From Kappaphycus alvarezii (lineage: Eukaryota; Rhodophyta; Florideophyceae; Gigartinales; Solieriaceae), in the NCBI GenBank assembly GCA_002205965.3, contig NADL03000645.1, positions 930,001 through 994,000 on the forward strand: a DNA stretch of 64,000 nucleotides, written 5' to 3'. The translations under genes were made by a program, and so were the position numbers. Positions 10,058 to 17,872 of the stretch are shown here, one piece after another. The notes below the pieces were generated by a model. It made no database searches. It worked only from the letters and a program-made list of their open reading frames with translations, and was not told the origin of the DNA. Numbering within the stretch: the first letter of the stretch is position 1; the number at the start of each line of letters is the position of its first letter.

Positions 10058-10469
10058 CTACCATACAGGTTTACTGGGTATCAGCCAGCATGTCTGCTCC
10101 AGTAAATGAACCCCCCGTGTTTCCCCCGTTTCTGTGAGCATAGCTGGTTTCGACCGACTACGCAGCTTGCATGGAAACTGCTTGAAGCACACATCAATAG
10201 TGCACGGACTTGAGCAACATGGCTTTCCAGACGCTGGAGCTGAATAAACAACTGTAGCCTCATCTATGATTACAAAGGCTGCAGGCAAATCCCAGTCGTC
10301 GCTGCTTACACTCGGGATAGAAAATCAGCAAAATATCTTGCTCCGACAACAATAACTCTACCATATCTATGTATAGCTCGAGCGCTCTGCCATGAAACTC
10401 AAAACCCAGCCCTGCTGCCTTTAGAAACCAGAAACGTCCATGAATCACTGCTCCTAAGAGAAATATCAT
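10058..10469 (-). pseudogene. Possible decayed unidentified gene
   Basis: Two minus-strand frames meet near 10260-10290. The upstream frame (10469-10260) reads LGAVIHGRFWFLKAAGLGFE then ALELYIDMVELLLSEQDILL. The downstream one reads AAFVIIDEATVVYSAPASGK. The residue mix is protein-like, but the frame change, and the lack of a domain or a second copy, keep this uncertain. Confidence 0.25.
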
Positions 10470-10560
10470 TCCCTCCCTACATCTGTAATGATACCGTCAC
10501 ATAAGCTTATTTTCGGAAACGCAGACAGAATTGCATTTGCGGTTGTAACTGGAAACATGT

Positions 10561-10869
10561 ATGATCAATCTGATATCTATAATTATTTCCAGCGTAGGCA
10601 AACCGGTTGCAATTAATGCCTCAATACTTTTCATGGTTATCCGATTGGAATGCGGGCTGGCGCACTTCAATGCTTTCTTGAGAATAAAGCCACTCGGTTA
10701 CATTCGAATATATCTTCCAAGAGCAAAAACACCAAACCTTTGCCCCTCAGTTACACCGGACATGGGAAAGATTTCGTCCGATTTTGATACTGCGGAGTTT
10801 GGGGCAGGAGATTTCTGTGAGTCACCAGTTTTTCCGGGGCCTGCCGGCGGCATAGTTGATGGTTGTTAG
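10561..10869 (+). CDS. Hypothetical 102-codon frame
   Basis: Open from ATG to stop. The C-terminal half (PSVTPDMGKISSDFDTAEFG, then SPVFPGPAGG) has a plausible acidic, glycine/proline-rich composition. The N-terminal half is hydrophobic and could include a membrane segment. No family recognised and no conserved neighbour. Confidence 0.2.
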   Translation: MINLISIIISSVGKPVAINASILFMVIRLECGLAHFNAFLRIKPLGYIRIYLPRAKTPNLCPSVTPDMGKISSDFDTAEFGAGDFCESPVFPGPAGGIVDGC

Positions 10870-11479
10870 ACAAAATTGCGGTCACTGCATTGCTCGATCT
10901 GTTAAAGGACTCCTATTTTATATTTAGGAGATGGGATCGATTATGTTCCCGCATACTGTACATGAAGCAGTCGCTAATTGGCAGGAGGTAAAGCAACCAA
11001 CTAAACTAGCCAAAAGGCGAGAAGCCGCCAAGCAGTTCGGCTGCGTTGGACTGGTCATTAAAGTGACGGGCACATCAATATTGTCAGCCGGGGTGGATCC
11101 AGGATTTTATTTCTGACAACCGTCAGCAATCAACTTTCTCGCTTGTAAGAAGCTTGAATTCTACTAACATAACACACTGAGAAAGGCCACTGACAGCAAC
11201 GATTGAATGCAATCCTTACAAACAACCACCAAATCTTGACGAGCCAACGTCATTGAAATATGAACGGGTGGCAAATTTTTTGCTGCAATGCATTCCCTAA
11301 GGTAGTTGCATGCATCGCGAAGCGGGTGCCGTTCTCACAAAAAGTGACAAATTTGCAGCTACAGTTTTTCCAATTGCTGAGCTCCCTTGACCATGCTGAT
11401 TTGCATACATATCAACGTGACAATGCTGATCGCAACCAGAAGCAGACTTGCTTACACCGTACTGCAGTAGTGTGCCGAA
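10870..11479. other. Stretch with short frames only
   Basis: Contains a 61-codon (10931-11116) and a 92-codon (11260-11538) plus frame. The second runs into a minus-strand repeat fragment, so it is probably a shadow. Confidence 0.25.
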
Positions 11480-11570
11480 TGCCCTGGACTAATATTCCAG
11501 GGTTAGGGCGCTTCTCCTTCAACGACACGCCGCTTTGATGGTCACCTGCAACGCGGCCTGCTTGTTGACT
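11480..11570 (-). repeat. Fragment of the dispersed KQAAL-type family
   Basis: The minus strand reads VNKQAALQVTIKAACR followed by SALTLEY. It matches 51011-51113 and 13118-13215 over about 95 bp and 8501-8550 over its end. Confidence 0.65.
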
Positions 11571-11836
11571 GGGCTATCCGCGACTTTCTAGTTGGTGGAC
11601 ACGCTCCATTACTTATTTTGTAGACCCTGCCTCATGCTTTGCAGTACAGTATAGAAAATCATACGACTCATAACCTTCCCCCCGCTAGAAGTGTCAGACG
11701 ACAAAGTAAACTACCCCATCATTCCCCCCTCGTAACCTTCGCACCATTCGCAGTAAACCAACCGTAGTAACCCCCGTTGTAGTTTACAGAGAATCTGTGA
11801 CAGCGCCCTATGCTAATTTCCTTAGTGAGGAACACT

Positions 11837-12532
11837 CTAATCGGAATTTACGACTCCTTGCAGTTGAAATATCAATTCGAGAAGCAAAGCATGGTACTTC
11901 TTCGCCATCTCCGGCTTCAGGACTAAGACGAGCAAAGACAGTTTCTGCGATCCAGAGGTTGAGGTGGGGTAGAGCAATAATATGGACGATTGAAGGATAG
12001 ATTCGTGAGGGCATTGGAGACGTACGGAAAGGTTCGGGGGGGTTTGATGCAAAGGCACGCTGCAGCAGCCGTCATGTCCAATGCGGCCTGCTTGATGTCT
12101 GGCCTGAAGGCAGCCTTTTAGGGAGCGTAATCCCTTCCCCATTACTGTGTCGGCATACCTTTTTGAGTCGATTCTGATTGTCTGGAAGACCATGGGGTAG
12201 ATCAGATATATCTTCCCAGAATAAACCACCCAAACCTTTTGGGGGTTTTGATGCAAAGGCACGCCGCAGCAGCCGTCATGTCCAATGCGGCCTGCTTGAT
12301 GGCTGGCCTGAAGGTAGCATTTTAGGGAGAGTAGTTCCTTCCCCATTACTGTGTCGGTATACCCTTTTTGAGTCGATTGCGGATGCCTGGAAAACCATGG
12401 GATAGATCGGATATATCTTACTAGAGTAAAACACCCAAACCTTTCCCCAAACCTTTTTCTCTTCTCTCCTTGACACAGCCGCCCTGAGTTGACACTATGG
12501 TGTTGTGAAAGGTCCTCAACAGCGCGGGTCAA
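11837..12532 (-). CDS. 231-codon frame spanning a tandem repeat, doubtful protein
   Basis: One uninterrupted minus-strand frame crosses both halves of the tandem repeat at 12036-12450, so the translated product has two near-identical blocks (YLIYPMVFQ, then ADTVMGK, then HQAGRIGHDGCC). Other copies of the family preserve a different reading frame over the same DNA (KQAALDMTAAA), which suggests this long frame is an accident of the repeat rather than the ancestral protein. It could still be transcribed. Confidence 0.25.
   Translation of the reverse strand: MTRAVEDLSQHHSVNSGRLCQGEKRKRFGERFGCFTLVRYIRSIPWFSRHPQSTQKGYTDTVMGKELLSLKCYLQASHQAGRIGHDGCCGVPLHQNPQKVWVVYSGKIYLIYPMVFQTIRIDSKRYADTVMGKGLRSLKGCLQARHQAGRIGHDGCCSVPLHQTPPNLSVRLQCPHESILQSSILLLYPTSTSGSQKLSLLVLVLKPEMAKKYHALLLELIFQLQGVVNSD
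12036..12450. repeat. Two-copy tandem repeat, period about 205 bp
   Basis: Copies at 12036-12240 and 12241-12450 share GTTTGATGCAAAGGCACGC, GTCATGTCCAATGCGGCC and TTACTGTGTCGG words and end in the same ACCCAAACCTTT box. They are about 85-90% identical by eye. The same unit, diverged, occurs at 8820-9035 (same orientation) and 49345-49480 (opposite orientation), and a 37-bp piece occurs at 17121-17157. Confidence 0.8.
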
Positions 12533-12813
12533 ACTCTGACTATTGACTAGTAGCCTACTTGGAGAGTACTTAACTCTTCAAACAGTGCCATCCTCAAATT
12601 CCATTAGAATGGGAACAATTCTGCACCTGGATACTGTAGGCAGAGATAACGGAGATAGTAACACTTCAGCACCCCTGCGATGAATAAGATCGTAAATATT
12701 TGGAGTACCAGATGGCAAGGCGGAAGCTCCACAGTTCACAAGAGGAAACAAACTCGGGACTACCGTATCAAGAGGATTATGAGAAGGTTACGTCTAATAT
12801 CAATCGCCACACT
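12533..12813. other. Intergenic, no gene seen
   Basis: No feature recognised. Confidence 0.4.
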
Positions 12814-12858
12814 GCACAGGCTACTGGGAATTTCACCCTATGTTCCACTCGCAGGAAA
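12814..12858. repeat. 45-bp repeat shared with 6874-6918
   Basis: Second copy of the GGGAATTTCAC-CTATGTTCC element in the same orientation as the first. Confidence 0.6.
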
Positions 12859-13117
12859 CTAACCTGAACCGCATTAACCTAAACGTTCCCCCCTAATAAC
12901 AATATGGCAGTCTTACTGAGAATCGCTGCTTTACCTCTGATGGTTTTGTTTGTGTTCATCACGATGACGAAAGTAAATGGGGTTATTTTACGGCGAGTGG
13001 TGCTAAGATTAGGAGTCCTATTAACTTGCATTCAAACCCAGTTTCAGGATCTGCAAAACGAATCACCGCGCATTTCCACCCGCTGAAAAGTCGCTGGTGC
13101 ACGCTGGTGCAGTAGCA

Positions 13118-13330
13118 TAATCAACAAGCACACTGCGTTGGAAGTGAACGTCAACCCGGCGTGTCGTCGTAGAATTGCCCTCACCCCAGAGAATTGGTCC
13201 AGGGCTGGAGAACGATCGAACCTCCTCAATGCTTGTGTAGAACGCCTCGGGTTGCCACCCTCCGAGTGTGGAGATAGGAACCGGGACGAGCCTGTTCCTA
13301 CCACATATCTGGATATTGAGACGTGATTTT
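13118..13330 (+). repeat. Fragment of the dispersed KQAAL-type family, plus orientation
   Basis: Reads INKHTALEVNVNPACRRRIA, then LTPENWSRAG. About 90 bp further on, in another frame, PPSVEIGTGTSLFL matches PSSREIGIGTSLPL of the copy at 8632-9035. This links the NKQAALEVTINAAC and KQAALDMTAAA versions as subfamilies of one protein-like repeat. Confidence 0.55.
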
Positions 13331-13616
13331 TTCGTAGTCTACCCCGGTAGACTGTGATAGGGATAAATCAGCAGGGGAAGAGATCCTCAGAACCAATTAC
13401 CCCAAGAAGGAGGTGTTGCAAGCGACAAAAGTGCTACCGTGGTATAGTTGAACGAACGAAAAGGAGTGTATAGGAACGACAGTTGAATGGGCTACAAGCA
13501 AGTATGGAAGGGGCAGGGTCTACCACCTATGCTTAGTGACTAGGGTAAAATAAATGCTTCTTGGGTCTGAAGTTGACTCTCAACTTCCTAACTATTTGGG
13601 ACTGGGCTTGAAGCTG
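13331..13616. other. 3' part of acidic-protein unit 1
   Basis: GGAGGTGTTGC-AGCGACAAAAGTGCTA at 13409-13436 recurs at 15330-15357 and, degraded, near 17310-17345. So the duplicated unit extends beyond the acidic gene on this side. Confidence 0.5.
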
Positions 13617-13691
13617 TCTGCCAACTTGCTTGACCTCTCCATGAGGAAGCGGTTTACTCAGCTTATATAGACTTTTGGCTAACCCTAAAGT
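13617..13691 (-). promoter_or_regulatory. Near-invariant 75-bp block with a TATA-like box, copy 1
   Basis: It differs from 15651-15725 at only 3 of 75 positions, while the flanks diverge much more. A third, decayed copy is at 32432-32506. The minus strand contains GTCTATATAAGC, a good TATA-box candidate pointing away from the acidic gene's 3' end. It could equally be a 3'-end or RNA element of the acidic gene, whose stop is 107 bp upstream in its own direction. Function is inference. Confidence 0.5.
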
Positions 13692-13797
13692 CCGAACAAA
13701 ACTACAGAAGGTACCAGGAAATGCATACAAACAATTTGTGTGGATGATATACTCTAAACAAAAGATACTTAAGAAACTAACAATCAATGAGGTCCTC

Positions 13798-14472
13798 TTA
13801 TTTCCCATTCTCTAAATCAGATCCAAACAACTCCTCTAAAATATCCATGCTGTCCAAGCAGTCCCCACAAATATCTGCGAATGGCTCACAGCTCTCTATT
13901 CCCTCCTGGGAGATATCTAAACTACTAAAGATATCTCCATCCGGTTCCAGCGTCGGCACCACTTGATCCATACTCTCCAGTCCAGGCCCCACCAGTACAA
14001 CACTTTCCATGCCCCCATTTCCCTCATCCAACTCGTCCTCGTCCTCGTCATCCTCGTCATCCTCCTCTTCATCCTCATCCTCATCCTCATCCTCCTCTTC
14101 ATCCTCATCCTCATCCTCATCCTCCTCTTCAACCTCATCCTCATCCTCATCCTCCTCTTCAACCTCATCCTCATCCTCATCCTCATCCTCCCCGTCCTCC
14201 TCGTTATTAACCTCATAGACCAATCCAGGGGCTACCCACTCCTCAAAGGTCTCCCCAGCTCCCTCCTCGATGTCCCACTCCTGACCCTCAGGTACCTCCT
14301 CGGCCTCATCCTCGACGAAGAGCTTGCGGACGAACTCTATTATCTTCTTCTTAGTCTGCCGTCTCAGGTAGTCGTCTGCATCCGTCGGGCCATATACTGC
14401 GAGCGCAAGGCCGTTTAAGGGGCGAGAGGGGCGGTTTTTAGTGATGGGGGCGGAGGGGCGAAGGTTGCTCAT
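13798..14472 (-). CDS. Acidic Asp/Glu-repeat protein, copy 1 (224 aa)
   Basis: Intact frame from ATG at 14472. It has a basic N-terminus (MSNLRPSAPITKNRPSRPL), then a conserved charged segment (DDYLRRQTKKKIIEFVRKLF, residues about 33-52), an EEVPEGQEW segment, a low-complexity tract of about 60 Asp/Glu with a few Val (about residues 95-150, including three tandem 10-residue DEDEDEVEEE-type units), and a conserved C-terminus (TLEPDG-IF-LDI, then EPFADICGD, then SMDILEEL). No known domain. Such basic-then-polyacidic layouts are seen in nuclear chaperones and chromatin or ribosome-biogenesis factors, but assigning that here would be guesswork. A paralogue lies 1.9 kb away (15832-16373) and a dead one at 32.5-33.1 kb. 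Conservation of the two ends with change in the acidic middle argues that it is or was a real protein. Confidence 0.7.
   Translation of the reverse strand: MSNLRPSAPITKNRPSRPLNGLALAVYGPTDADDYLRRQTKKKIIEFVRKLFVEDEAEEVPEGQEWDIEEGAGETFEEWVAPGLVYEVNNEEDGEDEDEDEDEVEEEDEDEDEVEEEDEDEDEDEEEDEDEDEDEEEDDEDDEDEDELDEGNGGMESVVLVGPGLESMDQVVPTLEPDGDIFSSLDISQEGIESCEPFADICGDCLDSMDILEELFGSDLENGK
14048..14195. repeat. Minisatellite coding the Asp/Glu tract
   Basis: TCATCC/TCCTC triplet array with a higher-order 30-bp unit (AACCTCATCCTCATCC... CTCTTC) repeated about three times. It is in frame, so length changes of whole units keep the protein open. Copy 2 has a shorter, simpler array at 16055-16108. Confidence 0.8.
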
Positions 14473-15050
14473 TTTGGTTGTAAATGATTGTAGACGGAGG
14501 ATAGAGGGTGTTTTGGGTGTGTTGGGGAGAGGAGTGATGAGTAAAATGATCAGGGACGTTTGAAACTTGGAATAAAAAGGTTTAAATAGGCTCCCGGGGC
14601 AGGTTCTATCGATTAGGAATAGGTAAAATAAATCTGCAAGGGATTTTGTAGTAGTGCATTTGCGCCCTTTTTCTCAAAAAAAACGAATTTGGAGGAGGAG
14701 GTAAGCAAAAAGGGAAAAAGAACTTGATTCGGGATCGATTCAGAGGGGTAGATACAGTATAAAAATATCTAGATAAAATGGAAGTAAATTTGGGGAGGAC
14801 CGCGGTAATGATAAGCGAGGTTCAGGGAGGACGAGGAAGGACCGGAACTATAAGCAAATTTGGACAAGGAGAGGTAGTACAGTAAACTATAGGCCTGTAG
14901 ATGACGGCGACAAAAAAACAAAATCTGCGCCTAACAGACTGCATTTAAGCTTGTTAAGGGCTTAATACTTCTCATCTTGAGGTTAAAAGGGGCCATAGGG
15001 TTCATGAAAGTGACATTAAAGTAATAGATGCCACCGGCAGCTCCAGCCGC
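14473..15050. other. Upstream region of acidic-protein copy 1
   Basis: 14473-14900 resembles 16374-16725 upstream of copy 2: GTAGTGCATTTGCG against GTAGCGCATTTGCG, ACAGTAT-AAAATATCTAG, and runs of GGAGGA. It probably holds the shared promoter. ACAGTATAAAAATATC near 14755 could be a TATA box but is far from the ATG. Confidence 0.45.
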
Positions 15051-15191
15051 ATCATCAGCAATGCCGTCCAGTACCCAGCTTTTTTCGTGAACGCCAGAGC
15101 ATCAACAAAGCGCCGTCGTCTCGCAGCAGCTCCGCGGCTTGAAAAAGCTCAGTTTAAGTAGCTATGCGACAAAAACAGCAGAGGTATCTCG

Positions 15192-15560
15192 TTAAACAGG
15201 GACGTCGTCAAGTTCCACTCCAGCATACTCCTCATAGACGCCAACAAGTTGCTCCTGAATACCAGAAAGATATCTGTTCGCAGAAATCCGGCGTAAGAGA
15301 GATATCCGAGGCCCACTATCCAAAAACGGAGGTGTTGCGAGCGACAAAAGTGCTATGGTAAGGTAGTTTTGGTAACAAAATGTGCTGTATACGGACGAGA
15401 GACCTAGGGCAACCGACTTTGTCCGAAAGGGGCAGGCTGTACCTTCGCCTTGCGAACAACAGATCTGCTTCCGTGTACGTTGCAAGGCAAATGGAATTTG
15501 CTGAAATGGAAGAGAGCTCGGTGGTTCCCCCAACAATCTTAAGGGGGCAGGCTCTTCCAC
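15192..15560 (-). CDS. VYEE-family frame, copy 1 (122 aa, probably decayed)
   Basis: Open minus frame whose C-terminus (SGIQEQLVGVYEEYAGVELD) matches the reading REQFVGVYEECTGVKLDDV at 39.6 kb. Similarity continues past its stop to about 15050 in DNA (CGTGAACGCCAGAGCATCAAC region against 39735-39765 reversed). So the true family protein was longer and this copy is truncated. Its N-terminal part lies in DNA shared with the acidic-unit downstream region and may not be ancestral. No domain recognised. Confidence 0.4.
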   Translation of the reverse strand: MEEPAPLRLLGEPPSSLPFQQIPFALQRTRKQICCSQGEGTACPFRTKSVALGLSSVYSTFCYQNYLTIALLSLATPPFLDSGPRISLLRRISANRYLSGIQEQLVGVYEEYAGVELDDVPV

Positions 15561-15650
15561 CTAGCTTCGAGGCTTGAGAGCCGTTTATACATTTTCGGCC
15601 CGAAGATGACTACCAACTTCGTTACTACTAGAGTATCTCTTTTGAAGTTG

Positions 15651-15725
15651 TCTGCCAACTTGCTTGACCTCTCCATGAGGAATCAGTTTACTCAGCTTAT
15701 ATAGACTTTTGGCTACCCCTAAAGT
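15651..15725 (-). promoter_or_regulatory. Near-invariant 75-bp block, copy 2
   Basis: Same block as 13617-13691 with three differences, again 107 bp past the stop of the acidic gene. The VYEE-family frame begins about 90 bp further in the direction of the TATA-like box, so here the block could act as its promoter. Confidence 0.5.
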
Positions 15726-15831
15726 CCGAGCAAAACTACAAAAGATACCATAAAAGCATAAAAACACTTTGTGTGGATGACATACTCTAAACGAAAGATA
15801 CTTCAGAAAACGAACAATCGATCTGTTCCTC

Positions 15832-16373
15832 TTATTTCGCATTCTCAAGATTAGACCGAAGCAACTCCTCCAAAATATCCATGCTGCCCAAGAAGTCCCC
15901 ACAAATATCTGCGAACGGCTCATAACTCTCTAGTTCCTCCTGGAAGATATCTAAATCACTAAAGATACTCCCATCCGGTTCCAGCGTCGGCACCACTTGG
16001 TCATTGCCGTCCAGCCCCGGCCCCACCATTCCAACGCTTCCCATGCCTCCCTTTCCCTCATCCTCATCCTCGTCCTCGTCCTCATCCTCGTCCTCATCCT
16101 CGTCATCGTTAACCTCGTAGACCAATTCCGGGGCTGCCCACTCCTCAAAGGTCTCCCCAGCTCCCTTCTCGACTTCCCACTCCTGCCCCTCAGGTACCTC
16201 CTCCGCCTCCTCCTCGACGAACAAGCGACGCACGAATTCGATCAACTTTTTTTTGTTTGTCGGCGTAGGTAGTCATCGCGGTCAGTAGGTCCGAAAGGGA
16301 GTAGGGGAATGGAATTTAGGGGGCGGGAGTGGCGATTTTTGGTGATGGAGGCGGAGGGGCGAAGGTTGTTCAT
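15832..16373 (-). pseudogene. Acidic Asp/Glu-repeat protein, copy 2, frameshifted near the N-terminus
   Basis: Starts with an equivalent ATG at 16373 (MNNLRPSASITKNRHSRPL) and reads to DDYLRRQTKK. There an A-run near 16250 has lost a base relative to copy 1. From the internal ATG at 16245 the frame (137 codons, MIEFVRRLFVEEEAEEVPEG) runs to the stop at 15832. The acidic tract is shorter (about 20 residues) and purely Asp/Glu. The C-terminus is closely conserved (EPFADICGDFLGSMDILEEL). It could still express a short form from 16245. Otherwise it is a recent pseudogene, or the A-run is an assembly error. Confidence 0.6.
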
Positions 16374-16739
16374 TTTGGTTATAAATGGAGTGGGGCGATT
16401 GTGGATGGAAGGTAGAGGGTGTGAGGGGGAGGGTAGTGTGTGTAGGGGTTCGTGGATCTCAAAAAAGTTGGGTAAAATGGTTTAAGAACACCTTAGAGGC
16501 GGACTGGAGTCGGTAGTAAAAAGTTAAGATCGAAATTTCAGTAGCGCATTTGCGTGAAATTTCTACATAAGGAGTGAATTTGATGAAGAAGGTAGATAAA
16601 AAGACGTAAAACGCTGATTTGGAGGAGAGCATACAGTATTAAAATATCTAGGGAGGATGGTAGACAAATTTGGAAAGGACGGTAAGCAGAGTCAGGGGCG
16701 GGATCGTTGTAAGTTGCTGGTCCCTTTGGGAGGACCATT

Positions 16740-16961
16740 TCCTATGTTACAATATCCATTAAGTTTTCAAATGGATGGATACAGCGCTTCAAAAAGCCGT
16801 TCGGATTGAAGTTCCGAAGAGTACATAGAGAGGCAATGAGCGCTGATCAAGGTGCAATTGCGACGTAAATGCCGCGCATCAAGTTGATCATCGCGATCTA
16901 CGCACTGCGCAATATGTGGCACGCCGATGAGAAAGCCCACGGAATCACTTGGAGCATACAA
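16740..16961 (-). pseudogene. VYEE-family upstream fragment
   Basis: The minus-strand frame ends RLFEALYPSI, followed by a stop and KLNGY. The plus-strand copy at 39.53 kb reads KLFEALYLSI, stop, ELHGY, and continues into the VYEE motif. About 40 of 48 bases match. In the 15-17 kb region this piece and the VYEE piece (15192-15560) lie in the right order and orientation but are separated by acidic unit 2, as if that unit had been inserted between them. Confidence 0.5.
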
Positions 16962-17449
16962 AAAAATAATTGGTCACGTCTAAGAGATTATAGCACCTAG
17001 TATAGTGCCTATTTGCAAGAAAATTGCTCTTTATCTTACGAAAGTCGGCAATTTAAGGACTGGAAATTGCCCACGTCGATTAAAAAAGAGTAAAATGTGA
17101 CCATTTTCTATCAATAGGGAAAGTTCAGGTGTTTTATTCCGGGAAGATATATCAGAATTTGTACCTGCTCTTGATGCGGGAGCGAGTATAAAATTCTTAA
17201 TGCAGTCTTAATGGATTTTAGCTCTTAAAAAGCACTATTAATTTTCCCTCTGGCAGGATAAAGCGACTAATAGGGTCGAGCTGACATCAATTTAAAATGA
17301 AATTAAAACTACCTGAGAGATGAGCTGCTGCATGCGACTAAAGTGTTACAGTGGACGTTTTTTAGGCCTAAAAGATAAGTGATGGCTAAATAGGGACCAA
17401 TTTTCAGGTCAAAATAATTATAGGAGCAGGAACTCTCACATATTTTCAG
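16962..17449. other. Stretch between gene cluster and copia element
   Basis: Holds a 37-bp piece (17121-17157, AGGTGTTTTATTC, GGAAGATATATC) of the tandem unit at 12.0-12.5 kb, and at 17310-17345 a degraded copy of the GGTGTTGCAAGCGACAAAAGTG segment of the acidic unit. So a further acidic unit may have been interrupted by the copia insertion. Confidence 0.4.
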
Positions 17450-17858
17450 TTGCAGTCGTGCCAAGCGCGTGTGCGACACGTACGGGTCTCAGATTGACAT
17501 GATTGTATAATACAAATTGAATGTATGAAGTTTTACCGAGTTGAGTTTTATCGGAGATCAAAATGAACCGAATTTGCGCCTTTGATAATATATCGTGTAG
17601 GATCCACACTGATGTGTGTTTTCCAGGCACTTCCCAGTCTTAATTAGATATTGACAACGATACTGCCGTTTTAACCTGCTTGTTTGTGCAATACTGTCGG
17701 TAATTTGAGCACAATGGCCTAATTTACTGTATCTGGGGTGATCAATCTGTCTTTTGCTTTACTGGAAATGTAGTGATTTCTTGTCCACTGAAACACCGAA
17801 AAAGGAATGCAGCGAGGATGAACAGCCACGTTCAAGGTCAGAATCAACCATTGTAATT
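17450..17858 (+). repeat. copia 5' LTR
   Basis: Starts near TTGCAGTCGTGCC and ends CATTGTAATT, just before the primer site. Direct repeat of 21434-21841. Confidence 0.85.
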
Positions 17859-17872
17859 GGTTATGGGCCCAG
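17859..17872 (+). other. copia primer-binding site, half-tRNA-iMet type
   Basis: GGTTATGGGCCCAG directly after the LTR is complementary to the anticodon stem-loop of initiator tRNA-Met (CTGGGCCCATAACC), not to its 3' end. This is the half-tRNA priming known for Drosophila copia and yeast Ty5. Confidence 0.75.

Noticed and set aside
14009-14418. Long plus-strand and second minus-strand frames over the Asp/Glu minisatellite (poly-Ser, Leu/Ile-rich and Arg/Met-rich products)
   Set aside because: They are shadows of the triplet repeat. Only the minus frame 13798-14472 has conserved non-repetitive ends shared with its paralogues.
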